This document shows, piece by piece, positions 22,701-31,712 of a stretch of DNA of 64,000 nt (position 1 is its first letter; each line of letters begins with the position of its first letter). Below the pieces are notes generated by a model that saw only the letters and a list, made by a program, of their open reading frames with translations, was not told the DNA's origin and did not search any database. This stretch comes from Niveispirillum sp943370215 (GTDB lineage Bacteria; Pseudomonadota; Alphaproteobacteria; Azospirillales; Azospirillaceae). The stretch lies in assembly GCA_943370215.1 (NCBI GenBank), contig CALRQC020000012.1:1-64000 (forward strand), in the 5' to 3' direction. The position numbers and the translations under genes were made by a program.

Positions 22701-24602
22701 CTATGTCGCCCTGGTGATGCCAGCCGGTGCCCATGGCGGGGACAACGCCCCAAAGCGTGCCCACGCCGCCTTCAGGCCGTCAGACCGCGCCCGGTGCAAG
22801 TGCGTTGATCCGCCGGCTTGTACCGGTGCTTTGAGCGTGCGTTCCAGCCTGTCGCCAACCGCGTCGTCGTTCATGGCACCCAGCAAGGCGTGCAGTTCAT
22901 CAAGTGCCGTGACATAGGCACCGTCGTTCCTTGGGTTATGGAGCCGCAGGAACACTTCCGCATTATAGCGCAGGGTCCGGAGACGCCGTCGCAGCCAGTG
23001 GCGGGCGTTAGTACCCCGATTGATGTTGAGAGCGCCGGCCTTCCTCACCCGCGCATCTGCCGACAACAGCCACTCCACCATATGGGCGGACAGCGCATCG
23101 CCCGTCGCCGCACAGGTTTGTGCCTGCAGCCAATCGCCCAGCCCCTCGACCATGATGGTCACGCGGGCGGTCCGGGCATAGCGCTGGGCGACAGCCGCTG
23201 CAACAGCGCGCGCATACCAGGCGGTATCGTCCAGGTTCGCCCTGTCGATTTTGGTGAGACCGGTCATGGTATGCGCCGTATACCGTCCAATCAGCACGTC
23301 AAGGTCGCGGACCGGCCCCAATTGGCGGGTGAAGCGCCCCAGCTCGTGGCGAACCCAGCGGCAATCCTTCGCCGGCAGCAGCGTTCTGAACATCAAGATG
23401 CAAGCGCGCGTGCGGCGAAGCGCCCCGCGAAGGGCATGTACGCAGGCGGCGTCCGGTCTATCGAGAAACGCTGCACTGTGGCGGCGGACATCTTCGATCA
23501 GGGGCGCGATGGCAGCCTTGAATCCCACCGAATGGCCGGGCTCGCCGACATGCGGTAGCTTTAACGGGACCAGGGCCGTGGACTGCCCGATGAGGGGCCT
23601 CCCCACCAAGTTCTCTGGCAGCCCCGCCGCGAAAGCGGCGATGTTGGCCAGCGTGACGTCAAGAATGCGGGTGACCGCTTCATGCGTGTCATAGGCGATA
23701 TGGGCAGACGCGATGACGTTGGGTACGGACAGCAGGGCCCTGTCGGCTGCCAACATCAGCAAGCCCGATGTTGTGGGGTCGGCATTGGGGCGGAAAATCT
23801 CCGCCTCGTCCCTCAGCCAAGTTTCCTGGCTGAATACATCCAGGGCAGCACCGGCGATCCGATCCTCCGCCAGGGCGCGGATCAAAGCTTCAGTATCAAC
23901 GACATCGCCGCGCGCGGTATTGATCAGCACCGCCTCCGGCTTCATCAGCGCCAGTTTCTGGGCGGAGATCAAGGCGTGCGTACCCGCCCCGCCGGGTACA
24001 TGCAGGCTTACCACGTCACTGCGTTCAAGCAATTGGTTCAACGTGACAAAGTGCATACTTAACTGCACTTCAAGCCCCTTGTCTGGCCGGGCGTCAAAGG
24101 CCAGAACGCTCATCCCGAAGCCCCGGGCGATGCGGATCACCCGTTGGCCGATGCGGCCGGTGCCGATAACGCCCATCACCTTGCCTGCCAGATCGGAACC
24201 GCGAAGCCCGTCTTGGGAAAAGTCGCCCCGACGTGTGCGCTCAACCGCTGTCGGAATTTTCCGGAGCAACGCCAGCAACAGGGCGAACGTATATTCCGCG
24301 ACGGTTGGATCGCCATAGTTGGGAACGTTGCATACCGCCACGCCTGCCGCGTGGCAGGCATCCAGATCGATATGGTCATGGCCGGTCGACCGTGTTGCGA
24401 TCAACCGTAATTTGCCCAATGGCTTGAGCGTTGCCATGTCCAGCTTGCTATCGATGAAGGTCGATATCACCTCGGCGTCGGCGAACGTATCCGCATTCGC
24501 CTCGCTCAGCGGCGCCGGTATGCAGCGTATCTGGTGCTGCGGAGCGAGGCGCTGACAGATTGCCTCCTGCCAGGGTTCAGTCTCAAACATGACGATATTC
24601 AT
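22701..24602 (-). CDS. D-2-hydroxyacid dehydrogenase fused to a CHAD domain
   Basis: The start at ATG 24602 gives 633 aa. Residues 1-340 are a complete D-lactate-type dehydrogenase with the NAD-binding GTGRIGQ (147-153), NTARGDVVDTEAL, and the catalytic Arg and His in the ARGD and SAHIAYDTHE regions. Residues about 355-625 are a CHAD domain, an all-helical Arg/His-rich fold that binds polyphosphate (HALRGALRRTRACILMFR, RHWLRRRLRTLRYNAEVF). The frame is continuous, so this is one polypeptide. I do not recall this fusion as common. It may place a redox enzyme on polyphosphate. Confidence 0.85.
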   Translation of the reverse strand: MNIVMFETEPWQEAICQRLAPQHQIRCIPAPLSEANADTFADAEVISTFIDSKLDMATLKPLGKLRLIATRSTGHDHIDLDACHAAGVAVCNVPNYGDPTVAEYTFALLLALLRKIPTAVERTRRGDFSQDGLRGSDLAGKVMGVIGTGRIGQRVIRIARGFGMSVLAFDARPDKGLEVQLSMHFVTLNQLLERSDVVSLHVPGGAGTHALISAQKLALMKPEAVLINTARGDVVDTEALIRALAEDRIAGAALDVFSQETWLRDEAEIFRPNADPTTSGLLMLAADRALLSVPNVIASAHIAYDTHEAVTRILDVTLANIAAFAAGLPENLVGRPLIGQSTALVPLKLPHVGEPGHSVGFKAAIAPLIEDVRRHSAAFLDRPDAACVHALRGALRRTRACILMFRTLLPAKDCRWVRHELGRFTRQLGPVRDLDVLIGRYTAHTMTGLTKIDRANLDDTAWYARAVAAAVAQRYARTARVTIMVEGLGDWLQAQTCAATGDALSAHMVEWLLSADARVRKAGALNINRGTNARHWLRRRLRTLRYNAEVFLRLHNPRNDGAYVTALDELHALLGAMNDDAVGDRLERTLKAPVQAGGSTHLHRARSDGLKAAWARFGALSPPWAPAGITRAT

Positions 24603-24725
24603 GGGCGCCGCCTCTCTTCGAATGGCCAAGGGCCCAGTACGCGCTGCTAAGCGGCACTGCACCGGGAGGGACAATGTTCCCTTGATGACCGCTGGCCTTA
24701 ACCCAGGCCAGCGGTCATCGCATGG

Positions 24726-25373
24726 TCATGCGATGACGAGACTATTCTCGACGGCAGTGGCGCCCGGTGCCGCCCAGGCAGTCTTGCCGGCTAGCATACG
24801 TTCGCTCCAGGAAGGAACGCTTCCCGTCAGCTTCACCTTGCCGCCATCCACGGTGACCGTGACGTTGGAGGGATCCAGCCAGGAGCGGTGCAAGGCCTTT
24901 GTGATGTCTTGATCCAGATTGTCGGTGTTGACCCTGGACTTCACCTTGATGTGATTGGTGACACCCACCACACCCCACAGCCTGCGCACCTCTTGCTCCG
25001 CCGCCTCAGATTCGAAGTACCAGTCGACATCGCCGACCAGGGTGACCCAACCGCCCTCAACCGACGATTTGACGGCATCCTTGGGAATGGTCGAATCCCA
25101 TGACAGCCGGGTGATGATGGCGGCAGCGATGTCCTCATCGCTGCGTTCGACATCGAAGGACAGCTTGACCTCTATTTCTTCAGCAATGGATTTGACGCCC
25201 CGGACGCGCCGCGCCGCTGCTTCGGCCGCGTGCTTTTCGGCATAGGTTTGGACATGCCCCATCAGGGTGATGACGCCGTCATGTGCGGTAACGCCGATAT
25301 GGGCGGCATTGACGCTCGGTTCCCACCGCAACTCGATGAGAACGGATTCCTTCAACGCGGTGTCGCTTGACAT
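24726..25373 (-). CDS. Triple BON-domain protein
   Basis: The start ATG 25373 has GGAG 6 nt upstream, giving 215 aa (the frame is open to 25520). Three BON repeats lie at about 8-72, 82-145 and 150-213, each with the G(V/W)(V/I)TL-G-V motif and the conserved Gly. There is no signal peptide, so a cytoplasmic OsmY-like or stress-related role is likely. It lies 123 nt upstream of the dehydrogenase-CHAD gene on the same strand. Confidence 0.85.
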   Translation of the reverse strand: MSSDTALKESVLIELRWEPSVNAAHIGVTAHDGVITLMGHVQTYAEKHAAEAAARRVRGVKSIAEEIEVKLSFDVERSDEDIAAAIITRLSWDSTIPKDAVKSSVEGGWVTLVGDVDWYFESEAAEQEVRRLWGVVGVTNHIKVKSRVNTDNLDQDITKALHRSWLDPSNVTVTVDGGKVKLTGSVPSWSERMLAGKTAWAAPGATAVENSLVIA

Positions 25374-25795
25374 GGACATCTCCAGAAAAAGGGGGAATGC
25401 AGCATTTAGCTGTTGCGCCAACCGCAGCAAACGGGAGGGCGCCCCGGCCTTCACGGCAGGGACGTCACAAGCATTTGAGCGCTGTTTGGCTGCTCCGAAA
25501 CCGGTTCGGTTGTCAGGCAATAGACCGACCGTAAGCCACCCTACTCCCCGAGGTCGGTGTGCGGCAGGGCCGGAAACTACGCACTATCCTGTTGACCTGC
25601 CCCCTGGAAATGTATCCGGTGTGAAGTAGGGTCCGTTGAGATTAAGCGTGAATTTGTGAAGGCAGCGGCGAGATAGAGGGTAAGCGCTGTTTGCCCGCTA
25701 CCTTGACCTCAATGTGTTGTGCCGATTCAAAATCGGGCTCTGTGACGTAGACGGCAATCACGGGCCAGGAACGCACAAAACAAGCGAGACTTGTT
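25374..25795. other. Intergenic region with no supported gene
   Basis: 422 bases lie between the start of the BON gene and the end of the acetyltransferase gene. Short open frames (for example 25642-25833 minus) have no recognisable product. The only structure seen is the hairpin at 25777-25797. Confidence 0.6.
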
Positions 25796-25797
25796 TT
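25777..25797 (-). terminator. Hairpin at the end of the GNAT gene
   Basis: AAAACAAG/CTTGTTTT forms an 8-bp stem (25777-25784 with 25790-25797) with loop CGAGA. It overlaps the TAA of the acetyltransferase gene and ends in TTTT on the minus strand. Confidence 0.45.
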
Positions 25798-26299
25798 AGA
25801 ACGACAACACCATGGCGACACGTCGCTGAGCATCGAGGCCTTTTTCTACCTCGGCTTCAAGAATTTTGCGTAGCCGTGGCGGAGTGGCTTCTTTTTCGAG
25901 AAGTTGGAATCCCAGGCTGGCATAGAAGGGGGCGTTAAAGGGTGCGAGACGATCTGTCGTCAGTGTTGCCCCATCGAGTTTCCTTGCGCGCCCTTGATCA
26001 ATCAAGGTCATCAGTAGCTTTCTCCCCAGCCCCATTCGCTGACTATCAGGGTGCACATCCATCTCACCAATATGAAGGAACGTTTCAGCGATGTAGCCGC
26101 CGCAATATCCAACGGCAGCGCCGCTCTGATCGCACGCAACACATAGAAGGCCATCATCCAGGTAGCATTGCAGCTCCTCGTCACTACTCGCCGATGGTGC
26201 GCCGCTTACGGCGCCCGCGTGTCGTAGTGTCTCGAACGAAGCGAGCTCTATATTCCGTAGGGCATCAAAGTCACTGGAGGTAGCGAACCTAATGAGCAT
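25796..26299 (-). CDS. GNAT-family N-acetyltransferase
   Basis: The 167-aa protein has the GNAT core: LYCV/AVGYCGGYIAETFLHIGEMDV strands followed by the acetyl-CoA loop DSQRMGLGRKLL (Q/RxxGxG/A), then FNAPFYASLGFQLLEK. It starts MLIRFATSSDFDALRNIE, typical of RimI-like proteins. The substrate is unknown. It is a single gene with a 100-nt gap to the efflux operon downstream of which it lies. Confidence 0.85.
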   Translation of the reverse strand: MLIRFATSSDFDALRNIELASFETLRHAGAVSGAPSASSDEELQCYLDDGLLCVACDQSGAAVGYCGGYIAETFLHIGEMDVHPDSQRMGLGRKLLMTLIDQGRARKLDGATLTTDRLAPFNAPFYASLGFQLLEKEATPPRLRKILEAEVEKGLDAQRRVAMVLSF

Positions 26300-26399
26300 A
26301 TTGCTTCACCTCTGATTGTCGGTGCAGGGATACCGCGCAGACTATGACATAATTATGACATATTGCTTGTTCGTTTCGGGCCAACTATGGACATTATCC

Positions 26400-27935
26400 T
26401 CACGCCTTGCCCGGCAGCGCTTTGTGCGGGTTACGGGCGAACCAGAGAATTGCCAGCGCGGCGAGGAAGGCGAAGCTGGAGAAAAAGAAGAAGTCATTGA
26501 GCGCGAGCATGTGCGCCTGCACGTCCTGCGCGCGGGCGATCACGCTCCATGCCTGTTCGTCTGACAGGCCAGCGGCGCGCAGGCTGACAACGGCGCTGGC
26601 ACTCAGCCCATCAAAGGGGTTCAGCCGTTCGACAAGATGGGTCTGGTGGAACCGCGACCGGCTGTCCCAGAAGGTCGCGGCCAGGCTGGCGATCAGGCTG
26701 CCCGACATCATGCGGATGGCGGTCTGAAGGCCCGAGGCCGAGGCCAGCTTCTCGCCCGGCAGGCCCGCCAGCGACAGGCTGACAACCGGCGTCAGGAAGA
26801 AGCCGATGCCGATCCCCTGTGCCAGATGCATAAATGCGATCGTCCCGGCATCGATCCCGGTCGTGGTGCCCGACCGCCACCATGCCACCGCCGCCCAGGC
26901 GAGGAAGGCAATGCTGGCATAGAGGCGGGCGTCGCCCTTCGCCACCCAGCGGCCCAGGAAAGGTGCGAGCAGGATGCCAAACAGCCCCATCGGCGCGGTG
27001 ACCAGGCCAGCCCAGGTCGAACTGTAACCAAGGTTCGTCTGCAGCCAGAGCGGGATCAGCACCAGCGAGGCGAAATAGAGACCAAAGCCCGCCGCGACGG
27101 CGATCGTCCCGACCGCGAAGTTGCGATGCGCAAACAGGCGCAGATCGATGATCGGATGCGCCTCCCCCAACTCCCAGATCACCAGCGTGACAAGGCTGAC
27201 GCCGGCAAGGATCGCCGTGACACAGATGAAGGGTGACGAAAACCAGTCGAGCGTGCGCCCGCGATCAAGCGTCACCTGCAAGCAACCGACGCCCAGCGCC
27301 AGCAAGCCCAACCCGCGCAAATCCACCGGCAGGCGCATGGATGGCGTGTCACGCCCTTTCAGCAGCGTGCTGGTGGACAGGACGACAAAAATGCCGACCG
27401 GCGCATTGACGAGGAAGATCCACGGCCAGCTATAGCTGTCGGTGATCCACCCACCCAGCAGCGGTCCGGCGACCGGCCCGGCCATGTTGGTCATCGCCCA
27501 CATCGCTACCGCAAAGGTGCGTTTGTGGGGCGGAAAGACCGCGACCAGCAATGCCTGGCTCAAGGGTACGATCGGTCCGGACACCGCCCCTTGCAGCACA
27601 CGGAACAGCAGCAGCGTGTCGAACGACCAGGCAAGGCCGCACAGCACCGACGCCAGTGTAAACGCGGCCACGGCGCCAACGAACAAGCGCACCTGCCCGA
27701 AGCGGCGGCCAAGCCAGCCCGTCAACGGGATACAGATGGCGTTGGCGATGGCGAAGGAGGTGATCGCCCATTCGCCTTCTTCGGACCCGACGCCGAGATT
27801 GCCGGAAATGGTCGGTACCGAGACGTTGGCGATGGTGATGTCCACGACAGCCATGAAGGAGGCCAGCCCCAGCGTCATTCCCGCCAGCGCCAGCTTTGCC
27901 CCCCCAACCGGGACAATGGGCTGTTTTGCGCTCAT
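26400..27935 (-). CDS. DHA2-family (EmrB-type) MFS drug efflux permease
   Basis: This 511-aa inner-membrane protein has 14 predicted helices. It carries the DHA2 motifs MAVVDITIANVSVPTI (motif D1), GWLGRRFGQVRLFVGA (motif A) and RVLQGAVSGPIVPLSQALL (motif B/C region). It is the third gene of a three-gene unit with the periplasmic adaptor (4-nt overlap) and the outer-membrane factor, so it should form a tripartite pump across both membranes. Substrates are probably hydrophobic toxicants, inferred from the family only. Confidence 0.93.
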   Translation of the reverse strand: MSAKQPIVPVGGAKLALAGMTLGLASFMAVVDITIANVSVPTISGNLGVGSEEGEWAITSFAIANAICIPLTGWLGRRFGQVRLFVGAVAAFTLASVLCGLAWSFDTLLLFRVLQGAVSGPIVPLSQALLVAVFPPHKRTFAVAMWAMTNMAGPVAGPLLGGWITDSYSWPWIFLVNAPVGIFVVLSTSTLLKGRDTPSMRLPVDLRGLGLLALGVGCLQVTLDRGRTLDWFSSPFICVTAILAGVSLVTLVIWELGEAHPIIDLRLFAHRNFAVGTIAVAAGFGLYFASLVLIPLWLQTNLGYSSTWAGLVTAPMGLFGILLAPFLGRWVAKGDARLYASIAFLAWAAVAWWRSGTTTGIDAGTIAFMHLAQGIGIGFFLTPVVSLSLAGLPGEKLASASGLQTAIRMMSGSLIASLAATFWDSRSRFHQTHLVERLNPFDGLSASAVVSLRAAGLSDEQAWSVIARAQDVQAHMLALNDFFFFSSFAFLAALAILWFARNPHKALPGKA

Positions 27936-29092
27936 GGCTGTTCCCCAATGTTGGCGGCGATGACACGGGTGACGGTCGCGTCGGCCTCATGGGCCTGCGC
28001 CTCATAGAGCGCTACGCTTTCGGATTGCGGCGCGGCGGGCCGGGCGGCGGGGTCGCAATGGCCGGTATCGACGGTGACCTTCGCCGACAATCCGATACGC
28101 AGCGGGTCGCGCAGCAGTTCCACCGGGTCCAGCCGGATGCGGACCGGCACGCGCTGCACCACCTTGATCCAGTTGCCGGTGGCATTCTGCGCCGGGAGCA
28201 GGGCGAAGGCCGCACCGCTGCCCGCCTCGATGTCGGCGACGCGGCCGTGATAGGTGACACGGTGGCCATAGATGTCGGCGGTGACGGTGGCGGGCTGGCC
28301 GGGACAGATGCCGTCGAGCTGGACTTCCTTGAAATTGGCATCGATCCATAGCCCGTCGAGGGGCACCACCGCCATCAGCCGGTCGCCCGGCGCGACACGG
28401 CGGCCCAGTTGCACATTGCGCTGCGCGATCATGCCGCCAACCGGTGCGACGATGCGGGCGCGGGCGAGCGCCAGAGCCGCGGCGCGGACCCGTTCGGCGG
28501 CGGCCTGTACCTCCGGATGGGTGGCGAGTGTTGCGCCGCTGGTCTGGGCCAGCGCCTGTGCGCGGGCCTCGCGGGCGGCGGCAAGCGTCGCTTCGGCGCT
28601 GCGCACCGCGTCACGGGCGTGGCGCACGTCCTCGCCCGTGACCGCGCCGGTATTGGCGATGGCCTGCCGTTGCGTCAGGTCGGCGCGGGCCTTGTCGAGA
28701 CTGACCTGTGCGACGCCGATCTCGGCATCGAACCGGGCATCGCCGGCAAACAGGCCCCGCACATTGCGCACGGCACGGGCCAGATCGGCCTCTGCTGCGG
28801 CAAGCGCCACCCGCGCATCACTGTCATCGATCTCCACCAGCGGCGTGCCCGCGCTTACGCGGTCGCTATTGTCCGCGCCGATGCTGATGATGGTGCCGGC
28901 CACTTGCGGGGTCACGGCCACGACATGGCCGCTTACATAGGCGTCGTCGGTAGAACGGCTGTTATCGTCCGACAGCCAGCTATAGCCGCCCCAGCCCAGC
29001 GCGATGGCCGCAACGCCAGCGCCAAGGAACAGGAGGCGCTGGCGCCGGACGGCCGCCGGATTGGCGGCGGGGGAAGATTGCGTATTGGTCAT
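27932..29092 (-). CDS. HlyD/EmrA-type membrane-fusion protein
   Basis: ATG 29092 overlaps the stop of the outer-membrane-factor gene (ATGA), giving 386 aa. A transmembrane anchor lies at about 19-38 (LLFLGAGVAAIALGWGGYSW). Biotinyl-lipoyl halves (VAVTPQVAGTIISI, VAPVGGMIAQRNVQLGRRV) flank a long Ala-rich coiled coil (about 90-215), and a beta-barrel domain follows. It links the EmrB-type permease to the outer-membrane channel. Confidence 0.92.
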   Translation of the reverse strand: MTNTQSSPAANPAAVRRQRLLFLGAGVAAIALGWGGYSWLSDDNSRSTDDAYVSGHVVAVTPQVAGTIISIGADNSDRVSAGTPLVEIDDSDARVALAAAEADLARAVRNVRGLFAGDARFDAEIGVAQVSLDKARADLTQRQAIANTGAVTGEDVRHARDAVRSAEATLAAAREARAQALAQTSGATLATHPEVQAAAERVRAAALALARARIVAPVGGMIAQRNVQLGRRVAPGDRLMAVVPLDGLWIDANFKEVQLDGICPGQPATVTADIYGHRVTYHGRVADIEAGSGAAFALLPAQNATGNWIKVVQRVPVRIRLDPVELLRDPLRIGLSAKVTVDTGHCDPAARPAAPQSESVALYEAQAHEADATVTRVIAANIGEQP

Positions 29093-30561
29093 CGTGCTTG
29101 TCCGGAAAGAGAGGGGGAGGGGCAGGCCCCGCCGAGCGCGCGGATCAGCGCGACCTGTGCGACAGCGACACGGGCATCCGCCTCCGCTGCCCGGCGCCTG
29201 GCCAGCAGCAGGGCGGTTTCGGTCGTCAGGCGGTCTGCGGTGCCAGACAGGCCCCGCCGCTCGCGCAAGGCCAGAAGGTCGAGAATATGCGACCAATGCG
29301 CGATGGCGGCGCGGGCTTCGCTCTGGCGGGTGCGTTCCGCCGCCAGGCCGGTCACGCCGTCGGCAACCTGACGCAGCGCCGTGGTCAGCGTTCCGTTATA
29401 GGTGACGACGGCGGCGTCATAATCCGCGCTCTTCCCGCGCAGATTGGCGCGCAGCCGCCCCCCGTCGAAGATCGGCAGCGACACGGCCGGCGCCACACCG
29501 GTGGCGATGCTTCCGGTGCGGAGCAGGGAATCCAGGCCGATGCTCTGCACCCCCGCGAAAGCCGCCAGATTGACGTCGGGATAGAAGGCGGCGCGGGCGA
29601 CACCGATCTCACGTGCCGCCGCTTCGACACTTGCCCGGGCGACCGCCACATCCGGGCGGGCGCCCAGCAGGTTGACCGGGATGGCGGACAGGGGCGCAGG
29701 GTCGCCAATGGTCTTCAGCGACGGCCGGGTCAGAGCATCGCCAAATGCCGGATCGTGCCCCAGCAGTGCTGCGATCTGATGACGGCGCGCGGCGATCTCG
29801 CCATCCAGGCGGGCGATGTCATCGCGGGTGCCGGTGACCGCCTCCCGCGCCTGGGTGGTCTCGATCCCCGTGGCCAGCCCGGCGCGTTCGCGGGCGGCGA
29901 CCAGATCGATGACACCCTGCCGCCGGGCCAGGCCCGCCATCGCTATGTCGCGCTGCTGGTAAGCGGCATCAAGGCGGACATAGGCATCCACCAGCGCCGT
30001 GTGCAGCAGCAGGCGCGCATCTTCCGCTTCGGCCCGCGCAATATCCAGGCGTGCCGCCGCGGCGGCCTGTGCCTCACGCTGCTTCCCCCAGAAGTCAAGG
30101 GCATAGCTGACGCTGGCGGTCAGGCTGCCTTCGCTGCCCCCGTTGCCGGCATAAGGTGCGGGAAAGACGCTATGATCGGGAAAGCGCTCGGCAACCACCC
30201 GGCCGGCACCCGTGACGGTTGGAAGCTGATCGGCCACGGCCGTATCGAGCCCAGCGGCGGCGCGGCGGATGCGCGCGGCGGCCACGGCGGTCGATGGCGC
30301 GGCAAGGGCGTCGGCGGCCAGCAGGCGGTCAAGCTGGGGATCACCCCAGGCCGTCCACCACGGCCTTGCCGGTGTTGCGCCCGGCGGCGCCACCGCACCG
30401 GTAATGTCCTTTCCCAAGGAAAGGGTCGATGTCTCTACCGGCATTTCAGCCGGTTGGATCGACTGGCTGCCGCTGGCACAGGCAGACAGCGCCAGCAGGC
30501 AGGTGCAGGCCAGCAAGGGCGTGCTCCGATTGGATCGGGGGGAGAGGTGAAGATCGCGCAT
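29089..30561 (-). CDS. NodT-family RND/MFS outer-membrane efflux lipoprotein
   Basis: The 490-aa protein has a lipoprotein signal peptide (LACTCLLALSAC, lipobox Cys at 28) and two TolC-like OEP repeats. It is the first gene of the pump operon, transcribed divergently from a LysR regulator (112-nt intergenic). NodT-family channels serve as the exit duct of EmrAB-type pumps in alphaproteobacteria. Confidence 0.92.
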   Translation of the reverse strand: MRDLHLSPRSNRSTPLLACTCLLALSACASGSQSIQPAEMPVETSTLSLGKDITGAVAPPGATPARPWWTAWGDPQLDRLLAADALAAPSTAVAAARIRRAAAGLDTAVADQLPTVTGAGRVVAERFPDHSVFPAPYAGNGGSEGSLTASVSYALDFWGKQREAQAAAAARLDIARAEAEDARLLLHTALVDAYVRLDAAYQQRDIAMAGLARRQGVIDLVAARERAGLATGIETTQAREAVTGTRDDIARLDGEIAARRHQIAALLGHDPAFGDALTRPSLKTIGDPAPLSAIPVNLLGARPDVAVARASVEAAAREIGVARAAFYPDVNLAAFAGVQSIGLDSLLRTGSIATGVAPAVSLPIFDGGRLRANLRGKSADYDAAVVTYNGTLTTALRQVADGVTGLAAERTRQSEARAAIAHWSHILDLLALRERRGLSGTADRLTTETALLLARRRAAEADARVAVAQVALIRALGGACPSPSLSGQAR

Positions 30562-30641
30562 GACACAGGTCCGAATGAGGGGCGACCCCGAACATGCGTG
30601 GCTTTACGAATTTCAAAAATGATGGATATGATCATGTATAG

Positions 30642-30656
30642 TTTCGTCATATGAAA
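30642..30656. promoter_or_regulatory. Possible LysR-regulator site in the pump/LysR divergent promoter
   Basis: TTTC-GTCATAT-GAAA is an interrupted palindrome just upstream of the lysR start, inside the 112-nt AT-rich divergent region. Its size and position fit a LysR-type autoregulatory box. No experimental motif is known to me. Confidence 0.3.
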
Positions 30657-30673
30657 TCGGGATCAGCGCCGTC

Positions 30674-31570
30674 GTGTCCCTATCCGACCTCAACCTACTG
30701 TCCGTCCTCGACATTCTTCTGGAGGAACGCAGCGTCACCCGCACGGCGGCGCGGCTGGGTATCAGCGCGCCATCGGTCAGCCGGGTGCTGGGGCGATTAC
30801 GTCAGGCCACCGGCGATCCGCTGCTGGTGCGCGCCGGGCGCGATCTGGTGCCGACCGCGCGGGCGCTGGAACTGCAGGATGATGTGCATCGGGTGATCGA
30901 GGATGCGGCGGCCTTGCTGCGCCCCACGACGCTTGATCTCGCCACGCTGGAACGGCGCTTCACCGTGCGCGCCAATGACGGTTTCGTGGGGGCGTTTGCG
31001 GGCAGTCTGCTGGCGCGCCTGCGTGCGCAAGCGCCTCTGGTCGTGTTACGCTTCACGCCGGAAGGCGAGAATGACGATGACGCGCTGCGTGAAGGCCGGA
31101 TCGATCTTGATATCGGCGCACTGCGCGAGATGGGGCCGGAAGTGCGCATCCAGACCATCTTCCGCGATCATTTTGTCGGCATGGCCCGCGCCGATCATCC
31201 CATCTTTTCGGCGCCGATCACGCCGGAACGTTTCTGCGCCTATGACCAGATCAGTTCTTCCCGGCGCGGACGGGCGCTTGGCCCGGTGGACAAGGCGCTG
31301 GCCGATCTGGGCCTGAAGCGCCGCGTCGTCCTGATCGTCCCCTTTCCCAAGACGGCGCTGGCAGCGCTTCCCAACAGCGACCTGATCGCCCCGGTGCCGA
31401 ACCATGTCCGCCGCTCCGCCGAAGCGATGGGCGCGGGCCTTCGCGCCTTCGACCTGCCGCTGACATTGGAGCCCGTCGTCATCGGGCAGGCCTGGCATCC
31501 CCGCTTTGACAAGGATGCTGGGCATCAGTTCCTGCGGCAGGCGATCAGGGATGTCTGCGCGGCGTGGTGA
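30674..31570 (+). CDS. LysR-family transcriptional regulator of the efflux operon
   Basis: The 298-aa protein has a GTG start. The N-terminal winged helix (about 5-65) reads LSDLNLLSVLDILLEERSVT, then RTAARLGISAPSVSRVLGRL. A periplasmic-binding-fold effector domain (about 90-295) follows. It is divergent from the NodT-EmrA-EmrB genes, the usual arrangement for a ligand-responsive activator or repressor of a pump. Confidence 0.9.
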   Translation: MSLSDLNLLSVLDILLEERSVTRTAARLGISAPSVSRVLGRLRQATGDPLLVRAGRDLVPTARALELQDDVHRVIEDAAALLRPTTLDLATLERRFTVRANDGFVGAFAGSLLARLRAQAPLVVLRFTPEGENDDDALREGRIDLDIGALREMGPEVRIQTIFRDHFVGMARADHPIFSAPITPERFCAYDQISSSRRGRALGPVDKALADLGLKRRVVLIVPFPKTALAALPNSDLIAPVPNHVRRSAEAMGAGLRAFDLPLTLEPVVIGQAWHPRFDKDAGHQFLRQAIRDVCAAW

Positions 31571-31676
31571 GGCTGCCTTCTGCCAGGGCATCCAACCGTT
31601 CGCCAAATGGCGCCTTTGCCACCGCAGGTCCAGGTTTGACCAATGTGACAATTGACTGCTATGGAAATCACGATCA

Positions 31677-31702
31677 GATAAGAATGACTTTCATTCGCTA
31701 TC
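31677..31702. promoter_or_regulatory. Fur-like box upstream of the AraC siderophore regulator
   Basis: GATA-AGAATGACTTTCATTCGC-TATC has an outer GATA/TATC pair and an inner GAATGA/TCATTC pair, a good ferric-uptake-regulator palindrome ending 10 nt before the start codon. It shares GCGAATGA (reverse strand) with the boxes at 32609 and 43543. Confidence 0.6.
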
Positions 31703-31712
31703 GGTTCCTGCC

